64,000 nt of DNA from Variovorax brevis (GTDB taxonomy: Bacteria > Pseudomonadota > Gammaproteobacteria > Burkholderiales > Burkholderiaceae_C). How positions within the stretch are numbered: position 1 is the first letter of the stretch; each line of letters starts with the position of its first letter. The stretch lies in contig NZ_JASZYG010000001.1 in assembly GCF_030317105.1 (NCBI RefSeq), positions 620,001-684,000 on the forward strand. Direction: 5' to 3'. Shown piece by piece: positions 54,536-62,505 of the stretch. The notes under the pieces are model-generated. The model was not told the DNA's origin. It saw only the letters and a program-made list of their open reading frames with translations, and did no database searches. The translations under genes were made by a program, and so were the position numbers.

Positions 54536-54679
54536 TCAGGCCGAGCGCTTGAGGGCCGCGCGCAGGGTGCGCACAAACAGCACGATGGGCATGTTCGCAA
54601 CCAAATCGCGAATCACGGCACCCGCCGAATTCAGGGAAGCTGCTTCAGAAGACGGAGAATACGTGGGCACGCTGTTCAT
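54536..54679 (-). CDS. Small protein (47 aa) with its own promoter
   Basis: Begins MNSVPTYSPSSEAASLNSAG and ends with a short amphipathic, basic stretch (NMPIVLFVRTLRAALKRSA) that could associate with a membrane. AAGGAATC at correct spacing precedes the ATG at 54679, and a consensus -10 TATAAT with TTGCCC at 18 bases lies just upstream. I recognise no family. The signals around it, rather than similarity, support it as a gene. Confidence 0.62.
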   Translation of the reverse strand: MNSVPTYSPSSEAASLNSAGAVIRDLVANMPIVLFVRTLRAALKRSA

Positions 54680-54690
54680 GACTGATTCCT

Positions 54691-54736
54691 TGGTTAACGA
54701 TGGTTAATTATAGGGTTTACCCTTTAACCAGGGCAA
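54691..54736 (-). promoter_or_regulatory. Promoter and dyad operator of the 47-residue gene
   Basis: On the minus strand TTGCCC (54736-54731), 18-base spacer and a perfect TATAAT (54712-54707). TGGTTAA at 54701-54707 and TTAACCA at 54724-54730 form an inverted repeat across the promoter, with a further direct copy of TGGTTAA at 54691-54697, 10 bases away. The layout suggests repressor control. Confidence 0.66.
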
Positions 54737-54882
54737 GCCCTGATTTGAAGGAATCTTCGGGGTGAATTCGTAACGAAATTCAACGCGTGCGCTTCGGTGA
54801 GCCTCCACGCGCCAAAAACAATGGCCTCGCGCAAACCGCGAAGGCCATTTGTCGGTGTCACAGAACGCTGCGACGCGAGCGC

Positions 54883-55551
54883 TCAGGAACCCGTGAAGTA
54901 CTCGAAGTCGTAGATGCTGCGATAACGCGACTTGCGCGCGGACTTGGCTTCCACCTTCAGCCCCCGGATGAACTCGGGATGGTCCCGCAGTTGCTTCTTC
55001 GCCAGAACCGGCCAGGTGCGTGCCCAGGCCTGCAAGCCCACACAAGCCCGCGACGACGCGAAGCACTCCGACTCCGACACAGCTTCCGCCGCATCGTCGT
55101 CATGCACCACAAGCCCGAACTCGCAAGCCAGTGCACGAATGCCGTTGGGTGACAGTCCGTCCAGCACGATGCGTTGATGGGTGCGGTACCTGCAGACGGC
55201 CCAGCGGCTCTGCTGCGAGGTTTTAAGGAAGTCGGTGCCGTAGGTGATCGATGCGCCGGTCAGGAGGCATTCGGCATCGTCGGGACCGTCAGAGACGATC
55301 AGCGGGCCATTGCGCACCTGACCTTTGAACCGTCGTCCTTCGATGGTGACGTCGATGAAGGTGCGGCCCTTCAGCGGGTGGTGGCGCACGGCGGAAACAC
55401 CCTTGGCCCTCAGGCTCTGGAAATATTCGATGGCCTTGACTCGCATCTCGCCTTTCCATTTGGCGATGACGATTTCGGCGGGGTCCAGGCGACTCGGCTC
55501 AACTGCAACACGGTCCTCTTGGGGAGTGGTGTTGCCCGGAATTCTCTCCAT
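54883..55551 (-). CDS. Hypothetical protein (222 aa)
   Basis: Begins MERIPGNTTPQEDRVAVEPS. The first 120 residues alternate strands and helices (KAIEYFQSLRAKGVSAVRHH, GRTFIDVTIEGRRFKGQVRN); the second half is rich in Arg, Lys and Trp (QAWARTWPVLAKKQLRDHPE, KSARKSRYRSIYDFEYFTGS). No signal peptide, membrane segment or catalytic motif seen. It is alone between two transporter genes. A nucleic-acid-binding or accessory-element protein is possible; no function is proposed. Confidence 0.7.
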   Translation of the reverse strand: MERIPGNTTPQEDRVAVEPSRLDPAEIVIAKWKGEMRVKAIEYFQSLRAKGVSAVRHHPLKGRTFIDVTIEGRRFKGQVRNGPLIVSDGPDDAECLLTGASITYGTDFLKTSQQSRWAVCRYRTHQRIVLDGLSPNGIRALACEFGLVVHDDDAAEAVSESECFASSRACVGLQAWARTWPVLAKKQLRDHPEFIRGLKVEAKSARKSRYRSIYDFEYFTGS

Positions 55552-55716
55552 CTTCTTTGTCCTCCGATGGCGTCGCTATCGAAAGTTCACGCCCCCTGCG
55601 CGCCTTGCGCTTGGCAGCCGACTCCCGATCACGCCAGCGTCGAAACTAACACCGGAGTACTCACATCGTTTGGACGGGAAGGAGAAGTGGTGTGCATTTG
55701 TGCACAGATGATCAAC

Positions 55717-55748
55717 ATTCGTACGCGCTGGTGTCAGCGCGTACGAAT
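55717..55748. other. Perfect 14-bp inverted repeat after the MHS transporter
   Basis: ATTCGTACGCGCTG (55717-55730), GTGT loop, CAGCGCGTACGAAT (55735-55748), beginning seven bases beyond the transporter stop codon (55755). There is no U-run, so it is either an unusual terminator/3' stabiliser or a protein-binding palindrome. A second dyad, TGTGCA-TTTG-TGCACA, lies at 55691-55706. Confidence 0.7.
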
Positions 55749-55754
55749 CATCAG

Positions 55755-57164
55755 TTAAGCGTGTGCTTTTACGAGGCCCGATTCATCGATCGTTTGCTGA
55801 CGCAGACGGTCGTATTCGACCTTGGGAACCGGCTTGGCGTTGGCGTCGCCGAGGTCCTTCATCTGCACGCGATAGGTCTCACGCGCCGTCCACGCTGCGA
55901 TGGCTGCAAGGATGGTCACGCACAGCGTGATGGAGCCGATCATCATCGGGATGCCGGTCGCGCCGGGAGGCGCCACGTACACGAACAGGGCCGGCAGCAA
56001 CGCGGTCACGAGCGTGCCCAGGTTCTGCGAGATGGCCATGCCCGAAACGCGTGTGCGGGTCGGGAACATCTCGGGATAGAAGCTCGGGAACACGGCGTTG
56101 TAGCCCTGGTAGACTACGCCCCACATCAGCAGCGAGAACACGATGGCCATCGGCACGTTGTGGATGCTGATCGCATACAGGTAGCCGAAGGACAGCAGGC
56201 CCGCGCCGACGGCACCGACCATGATGGGGATGCGGCGGCCGATCTTGTCGGACAGGTTGCCCACGAACGGAATCACGATCACGGCCACGATGTTGCCCAT
56301 CACGGGGATCCACAGGTACACGTCCTTGTCGAAGCCGATGCCGTAGCCCGGCTGCACCGCATAGGCAGCGCCGAAGATGGTGGTGACGACCGGAATGACG
56401 TTCATCAGCGAGCAGCACATCACGCGCAGCATGTCGCGCCAGCTTTCGACCACGGCCTGGATCACCGGCGCCTTGGGCGTCTTGCCCGAGGTATCGACGT
56501 CGACGAAGGCGGGCGTCTCATGGACTTCCTTGCGGATGATGTAGCCGGCAATGATCACGACGAAGCTCAGCAAGAAGGGAATGCGCCAGCCCCAGGAGTT
56601 GAACGACTCCTTGTCCATGTAGTGCGCCAGCGGCAGGAACACCGCAGCCGCAAGGATCTGGCCGGCCTGCACGCCCTGCAGCGTGAAGCTCGCAAAGAAG
56701 CCACGGCGCCCGAAGGGTGCGTGCTCCAGGATCATCGAGCTGGCGCCCGAGATCTCGCCGGCCACCGCGAAGCCCTGGATCAGGCGCAGCGCGACCAGCA
56801 TGGCCGGTGCCCACAGGCCGACCTGTGCATAGGTGGGCAGCAAGCCGACCGCGATGGTCGAGAAGCCCATGAGGAACATGCAAACGATCAGCACGTTCTT
56901 GCGGCCGTGCGTGTCGCCCCAGTGGCCGAGCACGAAGGCGCCGATGGGGCGTGCGACATAGCCCACGCCGTAGGTCGCGAGGGAGGCGATGATGGCCATG
57001 CGCGGGTCGCCCTGCGGAAAGAAGATCTGCGGAAAGATCAGCGCCGCGGCCGTGGCGTAGATGAAGAAGTCGTAGTACTCCAGTGCGGAGCCGATCCAGC
57101 CACTGGCAGTGGCCTTCTTCGACTGGTGCTCGCCTTTCGGCTCGTGGTCGAGGGTTGTTGTCAT
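55755..57164 (-). CDS. MFS transporter, metabolite:H+ symporter (MHS) family
   Basis: A 469-residue twelve-helix symporter. MHS features are ASGWIGSALEYYDFFIYATA (helix 1), GHWGDTHGRKNVLIVC (loop 2-3), RLIQGFAVAGEISGASSMIL (helix 4), RIPFLLSFVV with the family Arg, and the repeat loop NLSDKIGRRIPIMVG in the second half. This family includes shikimate, ketoglutarate and citrate importers. GGAGA precedes the ATG at 57164. It lies 28 bases below a dehydroshikimate-dehydratase-type gene, making shikimate, dehydroshikimate or quinate the likely cargo. Confidence 0.9.
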   Translation of the reverse strand: MTTTLDHEPKGEHQSKKATASGWIGSALEYYDFFIYATAAALIFPQIFFPQGDPRMAIIASLATYGVGYVARPIGAFVLGHWGDTHGRKNVLIVCMFLMGFSTIAVGLLPTYAQVGLWAPAMLVALRLIQGFAVAGEISGASSMILEHAPFGRRGFFASFTLQGVQAGQILAAAVFLPLAHYMDKESFNSWGWRIPFLLSFVVIIAGYIIRKEVHETPAFVDVDTSGKTPKAPVIQAVVESWRDMLRVMCCSLMNVIPVVTTIFGAAYAVQPGYGIGFDKDVYLWIPVMGNIVAVIVIPFVGNLSDKIGRRIPIMVGAVGAGLLSFGYLYAISIHNVPMAIVFSLLMWGVVYQGYNAVFPSFYPEMFPTRTRVSGMAISQNLGTLVTALLPALFVYVAPPGATGIPMMIGSITLCVTILAAIAAWTARETYRVQMKDLGDANAKPVPKVEYDRLRQQTIDESGLVKAHA

Positions 57165-57192
57165 TGAGATGTCTCCTGGTGGGAATGCGGGG

Positions 57193-59136
57193 TTAGTGCT
57201 GGGCGGGGGATGGGACGGGGGACGGAACGGGGGATGACTGGGCTTGCGATGCCATGCGTGCCGGCGCGTTGCTCGCGCCATAGCCGTCATAGGCGCCGAT
57301 GCGCTGGACCACTTCGAAGAACAGGCCGTTCTCGAAGCTTTCGGTGTAGATGTGCAGGTAGTCGCCGGCGAGCGAACGGTCGAAGAGCACGCCTGCCGCG
57401 CGCATGCGCTCGAGCAGTCCGGCATCAACATCGACGCGCGTTGGCAGGTCGTCGTAGTAGTTCTGCGAAATGGGCACGAAGCGCACGCCATTGGCTTGCA
57501 GTTGCGCCACCGTCTCGAAGATGTCGTCGCAACGCAGCGCGATGTGATGCACCGCGCCGCCGCCGGTGACGTTCACCGTTTGCGCCGTGCGCGTGCGCTG
57601 GCTCAGGGACACGTTGAGCACCATGCGAACACTGCGGTCCGCGTTGGCGACGCCGCGGCTGCGGATCAGGCCGAAGGGGTCGGCAAGCTCCAGGCTTTCG
57701 CCCGGCTCCAGCCCGAGCACGGCACGCGAGAACAGCACCCAGGTGTCGAGTTGGTCCAGCGGCAGGCCGAGCGCGACGTGGTCGATGGCCAGCAGGCCGG
57801 CGCCGGGCACGGGGCTCGTGTCATCGAGAATGAAATCAGCCTCATACAAACCGGTGTTGCCCAACGCCGCCGGGACGAAGTGCACGAGGTTGCCGCCGGG
57901 CGAGACCATGGCGGGCACTTGCACTTCGTTCGGCCCGATCGGGCTGTCGTGGCGGCGCGAGCGCATGGCGGTGGCGCGCTCCACGGCAGCGGCCGGGTCT
58001 GCGGTGCGCAGGCCCAGCGCACACACCGAGGTGCCGTGCGCATCGAAGCGGCCACGCGCAAAGGAGTCGGGCTGCGCGTTGACGATCATGTGAACCTCGC
58101 CCTGCCGATAGAGCACCACCGCTTTCGAGCGATGACGTCCGACCCGGCGAAAGCCCAACTGCTGCAGCAAGGCACCCAGCGTTTCGGCAGAGGCTTCGTC
58201 GGCCGCGAACTCGATGAACGAGAAGCCGGACAGCGCGGGCTTGGACGGCGGGTTGAACAGGTCGACCCGCTTCATCACGTCCTGTGCGCGCACATCCGCC
58301 TCTTGCGCTGCCGCCCGGCCGAGCCGATCTCGCGCCTGGCTTTCGAGGTACAGCAGCGAGCGCATCGCGTCGACCGCGGTCCGGCGGTTGGGCGTTTCGC
58401 GAAAGACGTCGTTGAAGATCTCCAGCGACAGCGGCCCGGTGTAGCCGGCGCGCAGCACCTTCTCGAAGAAGCCAGCCATGTCGAAGTCGCCCTGCCCCGG
58501 AAAGGACCGGTGGTGGCGCGCCCATTGCAGCACGTCCATGGCCAGCAGCGGCGCGTCGGCCATCTGCAGGAAAAAGATCTTGTCGCCGGGAATGTCGACG
58601 ATGCCGGCGGGGTCGTCCTTGAGCGAGAGCGTGTGGAAGCTGTCCAGGATCAGGCCGAGGTTGGGATGGTCGGCGCGGCGCACGATGCCCCATGCCTGCT
58701 CGTAGAGCCACGTGGCCTTGCCCCATGCCAGCGCCTCGAACCCGACGCGCAGCTGGCGTTGGGCGGCGCGCTGTGCAAGTTCCTGCAGCTGCGAGGCCGC
58801 CAGTTCCGCGTCGTCGATGACCAGGGGCGAGGTGTTCGAGCAGCAGAGCATCAGCTGCGCGCCCATTTCCTGCATCAGGTCGAACTTGCGTTCGGCGCGA
58901 TCCAGGCTGCGCTTGAACTGCGCCTCGGGCATGCCTTCGAAATCGCGAAACGGCTGGTAGAGGTCGATCGACAGCCCCAGGTCCTCGTTGATGCGGCGCA
59001 GTTCAGCGGCCGAACCCTTGAAGTTGATGAAGTCGTTTTCAAACAGCTCATAGCCATCGAAGCCGGCGGCCGCGATGGCTTCGAGCTTCTGGCGCAGCGT
59101 GCCGCTGAGCGAAACGGTGGCAACGGATCGGTGCAT
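57193..59136 (-). CDS. qsuB: 3-Dehydroshikimate dehydratase, QsuB-type two-domain fusion
   Basis: A 647-residue fusion. The N-terminal half is a sugar-phosphate-isomerase (TIM-barrel) domain from MHRSVATVSLSGTLRQKLEA, with metal-binding residues in ALAWGK, LILDSFHTLS and LEIFNDVFRE; this half dehydrates 3-dehydroshikimate to protocatechuate in QsuB. The C-terminal half (from about 290) is a 4-hydroxyphenylpyruvate-dioxygenase-like glyoxalase fold (IDHVALGLPLDQLDTWV, HHIALRCDDIFETV, ENGLFFEVVQR). The tail is Ser-Pro repeats. The ATG at 59136 matches the family start; it sits 14 bases after a 16-codon leader frame that has the better ribosome binding site. Confidence 0.92.
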   Translation of the reverse strand: MHRSVATVSLSGTLRQKLEAIAAAGFDGYELFENDFINFKGSAAELRRINEDLGLSIDLYQPFRDFEGMPEAQFKRSLDRAERKFDLMQEMGAQLMLCCSNTSPLVIDDAELAASQLQELAQRAAQRQLRVGFEALAWGKATWLYEQAWGIVRRADHPNLGLILDSFHTLSLKDDPAGIVDIPGDKIFFLQMADAPLLAMDVLQWARHHRSFPGQGDFDMAGFFEKVLRAGYTGPLSLEIFNDVFRETPNRRTAVDAMRSLLYLESQARDRLGRAAAQEADVRAQDVMKRVDLFNPPSKPALSGFSFIEFAADEASAETLGALLQQLGFRRVGRHRSKAVVLYRQGEVHMIVNAQPDSFARGRFDAHGTSVCALGLRTADPAAAVERATAMRSRRHDSPIGPNEVQVPAMVSPGGNLVHFVPAALGNTGLYEADFILDDTSPVPGAGLLAIDHVALGLPLDQLDTWVLFSRAVLGLEPGESLELADPFGLIRSRGVANADRSVRMVLNVSLSQRTRTAQTVNVTGGGAVHHIALRCDDIFETVAQLQANGVRFVPISQNYYDDLPTRVDVDAGLLERMRAAGVLFDRSLAGDYLHIYTESFENGLFFEVVQRIGAYDGYGASNAPARMASQAQSSPVPSPVPSPAQH

Positions 59137-59150
59137 GTCGGTCGCCGCGC

Positions 59151-59201
59151 TCAGAGCGGGCCGGTCAGCGTGGCGAGGCGGGGCGAAGGCGAGGCGGTCA
59201 T
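59151..59201 (-). CDS. Possible 16-codon leader peptide upstream of qsuB
   Basis: ATG at 59201 follows CAGGAGACAAACGAC, the strongest ribosome binding site in the area, and reads MTASPSPRLATLTGPL before TGA at 59153-59151. The qsuB ATG follows 14 bases later in another frame. Translation of the leader may deliver ribosomes to qsuB by re-initiation. No repeated codon of an amino acid points to attenuation. Confidence 0.4.
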   Translation of the reverse strand: MTASPSPRLATLTGPL

Positions 59202-59294
59202 GTCGTTTGTCTCCTGGTCGCCGTCTGATTGACAGCGTGTAACGACTGTAGGCAGGCTCCCCTCCCCCTACAATGCCGCTGGACCTCTTCGCGT

Positions 59295-59329
59295 GCGATG
59301 AGTGATCGCGTCCGTGCAGCGTGTGCACG
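59295..59329. promoter_or_regulatory. Two tandem dyads between qsuB and the IclR gene
   Basis: GCGAT-gagtg-ATCGC (59295-59309) and CGTGCA-gcgtg-TGCACG (59313-59329), centres 19 bases apart, lie in the divergent promoter region. IclR-family proteins bind paired sites between divergent genes, so these are the best operator candidates. Confidence 0.55.
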
Positions 59330-59351
59330 TAATTCGGGTTTCACCCAAGGC

Positions 59352-60122
59352 ATGACAGAGACCTTCGAGATCGATCGCAAGCTCCTCATCGAGGGGCTGG
59401 GCAAGGGCTTGCGCGTGATCGAAGCCTTTTCCGACGAACACCTGCGCCTGACGGCCACCGAAGCCGCCCAGCGCGCCGACCTCACCCGTACGGCCGCGCG
59501 CCGCTACCTGCTCAGCCTCGTGCACTACGGCTACGCGGGAACCGACGGCAAGTACTACTGGCTGCTGCCGCGCGTGTTGCGGCTCGGGCAGGCCTACATG
59601 GACGGCGCGCGCGTGCCGCGCATTGCGCAGCCCTTCATCCAGCGCGCGTCCATGGAGTGCGGCGAAACGCTCAACGTCGGCACGCTCGACGGCCACGAGG
59701 TGGTGTACCTGTCGCGCAGCAACGCGCCGCGGATCGTGTCGATCGGCTACCACCCTGGCGCCCGGGTGCCGGCGCACGTCGTTTCCCAAGGCTACGCCAT
59801 CCTGTCGACCTTCGAAGACACCGCGCTCGACGCGTGGATTGCCAAGCACGAGATGGCGACGTTCACCGGGTTCACGCCGGCTGACCCTGCCCTGTTCCGC
59901 CAGGGCGTGATCGCCGCGCGATCGCTTGGCTATGCCTATGCCGACCAGTACCTCGACTTCGGCCTGTGCGGCCTCGCGGTGCCCCTGAAAGACCGCAAGG
60001 GCCACTGCCAGTACGCTGTGAGCGTGACGGCGCAACGGCAAACCTACCCCGGTGACCGCATGATCGAGAAGCTGCTGCCGGCGTTGCGCGAGGTGGCGGA
60101 GGCGTTGCGGCCGATCATCTGA
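59352..60122 (+). CDS. IclR-family regulator (PobR/PcaU-like)
   Basis: A 256-residue regulator. Winged helix-turn-helix at residues 14-75 (GLGKGLRVIEAFSDEHLRLT, AEAAQRADLTRTAARRYLLS with KYYWLLPRVLRLG as wing); effector domain from about 90 (FIQRASMECGETLNVGTLDG, LDFGLCGLAVPLKDRKGHCQ). The PobR/PcaU/PcaR branch controls protocatechuate and hydroxybenzoate catabolism, matching the divergent qsuB-type gene. I chose the ATG at 59352 (AAGG upstream); an ATG at 59298 in the dyads is less likely. Confidence 0.92.
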   Translation: MTETFEIDRKLLIEGLGKGLRVIEAFSDEHLRLTATEAAQRADLTRTAARRYLLSLVHYGYAGTDGKYYWLLPRVLRLGQAYMDGARVPRIAQPFIQRASMECGETLNVGTLDGHEVVYLSRSNAPRIVSIGYHPGARVPAHVVSQGYAILSTFEDTALDAWIAKHEMATFTGFTPADPALFRQGVIAARSLGYAYADQYLDFGLCGLAVPLKDRKGHCQYAVSVTAQRQTYPGDRMIEKLLPALREVAEALRPII

Positions 60123-60148
60123 GGCCCGGATGGCGAATAAGTCACAGC

Positions 60149-60167
60149 GGGGGGAAACACCCCCTTT
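60149..60167 (+). terminator. Weak intrinsic terminator after the IclR gene
   Basis: GGGGG (60150-60154), a five-base loop AAACA, CCCCC (60160-60164) and TTT. The short T-run makes it weak. Confidence 0.5.
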
Positions 60168-60333
60168 CGCGGCTGTATACCTTTGATTACATTCGTGCGG
60201 TCACTTCACAAACCCAGATGAAATCACCCCTCGCCCCTTCGCTTGTCGCCACATCAGTGTCGACTCTTGCGCGTTGCGGCGGGGGGAAGTACTGGCTGAA
60301 GAACTTCAAGATTTTCAACAAGGTGGGTTTTCG

Positions 60334-60561
60334 ATGAGTCCTATCGGCCGGATATTCAGGGCATTGATTCTTCTGGTGGCGTTGCTCGTGCCGGTCCTTC
60401 TCATCTGGTTTTTTGGCTGGTGGGGCGTTGGCGTTCTGCTCGTCATGTCTGCCCTCGTCGCCTTGACTGTGTTGTTCTCCACAGGCAAGGCCCGTGGGCG
60501 CGAAGAAACCCAAAGCGGCGACCGCACCGGCTATCGCACCACGTCTTTCGCCGACTTCTGA
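60334..60561 (+). CDS. Small membrane protein (75 aa)
   Basis: Begins MSPIGRIFRALILLVALLVP and has two hydrophobic helices (about 8-29 and 31-50, WWGVGVLLVMSALVALTVLF), then a polar tail (TGKARGREETQSGDRTGYRT). An AAGGTGG stretch lies upstream of the ATG. It converges on the DUF2939 gene with four bases between the stops. No family recognised. Confidence 0.65.
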   Translation: MSPIGRIFRALILLVALLVPVLLIWFFGWWGVGVLLVMSALVALTVLFSTGKARGREETQSGDRTGYRTTSFADF

Positions 60562-60565
60562 CGCC

Positions 60566-61132
60566 TCACTGACCCGGCATCCGAAAGCCGCTGAGCTTCC
60601 AGTCGACAAGGCCCGCGCGCTTGAGGACGAAGTCGCCCGCGTTCGGCGTGCGCTTCGAGCCGACGAGCACGGTGGACCAGTCCACGTACTGAATCGTTGC
60701 GTCCCACTGGGCAAGCGCCAGTTCGCTCGCCTGCGCCACGGAGGTGAGCGGTGCCACGCGCATTCCGGGGGCCAGCAACTCGCTCGGCCGGCCCTGGATG
60801 AGCATCGACATCAGCAGCGTGGGCGAGGTGAGCGTGTCGCTCAACGGATCGACAAGCGCACGTGCGGCCTGGGCGGCGGCGGGCCCGGCCGGTCGACGGT
60901 CTTCGTCGGTCGAATCCAAGAGTTGCTCCTCCACCCTGAAGCCCATCGCCAGGCGCACGCTTCGGCGCAGCGCCTGCGCGTCGACGTGCTCGAGCAGCGC
61001 ATCGACGTCGCGTTCGCGTGCGGCTTCCTTGAGTTCGCGAACGACCCAATAAGGGCTCGCGTACACCGCAGCCGCGCAGAGTGCCGCCACTGCCGCGACG
61101 GCTACCGTTCCGATCATTGCCTTGCGCTTCAT
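60566..61132 (-). CDS. DUF2939 family protein
   Basis: A 188-residue protein with an N-terminal membrane anchor or signal (residues 7-26, IGTVAVAAVAALCAAAVYAS) followed by PYWVVRELKEAARERDVDAL, which is the diagnostic start of DUF2939, and a conserved end (LVDWKLSGFRMPGQ). Function unknown in the literature I recall. AAGGAAG precedes the ATG, and the start overlaps the BatD stop (ATGA), so it is the last gene of the Bat-type operon. Confidence 0.85.
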   Translation of the reverse strand: MKRKAMIGTVAVAAVAALCAAAVYASPYWVVRELKEAARERDVDALLEHVDAQALRRSVRLAMGFRVEEQLLDSTDEDRRPAGPAAAQAARALVDPLSDTLTSPTLLMSMLIQGRPSELLAPGMRVAPLTSVAQASELALAQWDATIQYVDWSTVLVGSKRTPNAGDFVLKRAGLVDWKLSGFRMPGQ

Positions 61133-62505
61133 GCTTGCTTCCTTGAAGGATTCAGGGGGCCGAGGGCGTTGCCACGCCACGGGGGGGGTGCGCTCGCCTT
61201 GTGCTGGCGCAGCCATTGGTCGTGCGCCTTGCGCAGGACAGTGGCACAGACGGGGCCTTTCCAGGGTGTGTCCGGCGCCAGGGTGCCCGCGTAGAGCTTG
61301 CGCTGGAGCGCGTCGATCTGCGCTTCGAGCGTGGGATCGTGCAGCGTCGCGGCCCATGCGCGCGGCGCGCAAGCGGCGTGGCGGCGGCACCAGTCGAGCA
61401 GGCGGGCATGCGCATTCTTCGGATCGTCCTGCGCGCAGGCATCGAGCACCGCGCGGAACATGACGTCGTCCGACACCTCGTGCGCCGCGCGTCGCGCCTG
61501 CCGGCTTGCGCGCCACTGCGGCCCCCGCACGCGCACGAGCCAGGCGAACGCGCCGATGGCCAGCAGCGCTGCCGCACCCCACCCCACCAGCGCCCAGTGA
61601 ATTCGCCGCCGCCCCTGGGTGCCCGGCGCCGCGATGCCTGCCTCCGGCGCAATGGCGTCGCCGGCGTGGGCCCCGGGTGCTACCACAACCGTCACCGCGG
61701 GTGCCTGCGCCGTCTGTGGCTTGTTGCTGGCGGCATCGAACCAGCGCACCTCGATGGCGGGCAGCGTGTAGCGGCCGGCCTTCTCGAAAACGTAGGTCAC
61801 GTGGTCGACGCGGCGCCCGCCTTGAAAGCCGCCCCGGTCGCCGTTTTCATCCTTGAGCACGGGGTCGGCGGTGAACACGCGCACGCCGTCCGGCGCCTCG
61901 AAATGCGGTGGCGGAATCATCATCGCCTGCGTTTGCGTGGCGAAGATGTCGATGGTGCGCACCAGCGCGTCGCCCGCCTTCAAGCCGGTCGTTGCGCGGT
62001 CGAAGCGCTGCTGGATGGTCAGCGGCGCCACCGGCAATGCGCGACCGCCCTGCGCCTGTTCTCCAGCAGGCAGCCGGGCGGTGATGCGGGTGGGTGGCAT
62101 CGTGACGCTGCCGCTTTTGGGCTTGCCGTCGTCGCCGCTGTAGGTGAAGGCGATCTGCACCTGTGGCAAGGTGAAATCGCCCGCCTGCTGCGCTGCGAAC
62201 AGGTAGGTTTTCTGGATCGTCGCGTAGGTCTCGCCAGAGACGGTTTCGGTGGCGAGCGCTGCGCGTTCGTCGGGCATCGTGAGGATTGCGCCGGGCACCT
62301 GGAGCGCAGGGAAGTCCGGCGCGGAGGTGAAGAAGTTCGGTGCCATCACGGTCACGTCGATCCGGATTTCCTGGCCTGCGAGCACGGGCTGCTTTGCGTC
62401 GACCTGCACGCGGATGATCGGTTCGGCTGCGTGGATGCAGATGGCACCGGCCAGCAACGCGCAAGCCATGACGCACCGGATCACACGGTGCAGCAGGCGC
62501 GTCAT
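61129..62505 (-). CDS. batD: BatD family protein
   Basis: A 458-residue protein: signal peptide (1-26), two Ig-like beta domains typical of BatD (IRVQVDAKQPVLAGQEIRID at 30-50, TYLFAAQQAGDFTLPQVQIA near 123, VTYVFEKAGRYTLPAIEVRW near 236), a membrane helix (about 307-325, HWALVGWGAAALLAIGAFAW) and a cytosolic helical tail. BatD is part of the Bacteroides aerotolerance/oxidative-stress Bat systems, which include VWA and TPR proteins and a MoxR ATPase. It overlaps the upstream VWA-TPR gene (ATGA). Confidence 0.9.
   Translation of the reverse strand: MTRLLHRVIRCVMACALLAGAICIHAAEPIIRVQVDAKQPVLAGQEIRIDVTVMAPNFFTSAPDFPALQVPGAILTMPDERAALATETVSGETYATIQKTYLFAAQQAGDFTLPQVQIAFTYSGDDGKPKSGSVTMPPTRITARLPAGEQAQGGRALPVAPLTIQQRFDRATTGLKAGDALVRTIDIFATQTQAMMIPPPHFEAPDGVRVFTADPVLKDENGDRGGFQGGRRVDHVTYVFEKAGRYTLPAIEVRWFDAASNKPQTAQAPAVTVVVAPGAHAGDAIAPEAGIAAPGTQGRRRIHWALVGWGAAALLAIGAFAWLVRVRGPQWRASRQARRAAHEVSDDVMFRAVLDACAQDDPKNAHARLLDWCRRHAACAPRAWAATLHDPTLEAQIDALQRKLYAGTLAPDTPWKGPVCATVLRKAHDQWLRQHKASAPPPWRGNALGPLNPSRKQA

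Noticed and set aside
54314..54685. A 123-codon + strand frame over the small gene region
   Set aside because: Arg/His/Gly-rich, no ribosome binding site; the minus strand has promoter, ribosome binding site and a better-composed 47-codon frame.
60187..60714. A 175-codon minus-strand frame opposite the 75-residue membrane protein
   Set aside because: Product has no hydrophobic or domain pattern, while the + strand frame has two clear membrane helices and a ribosome binding site.
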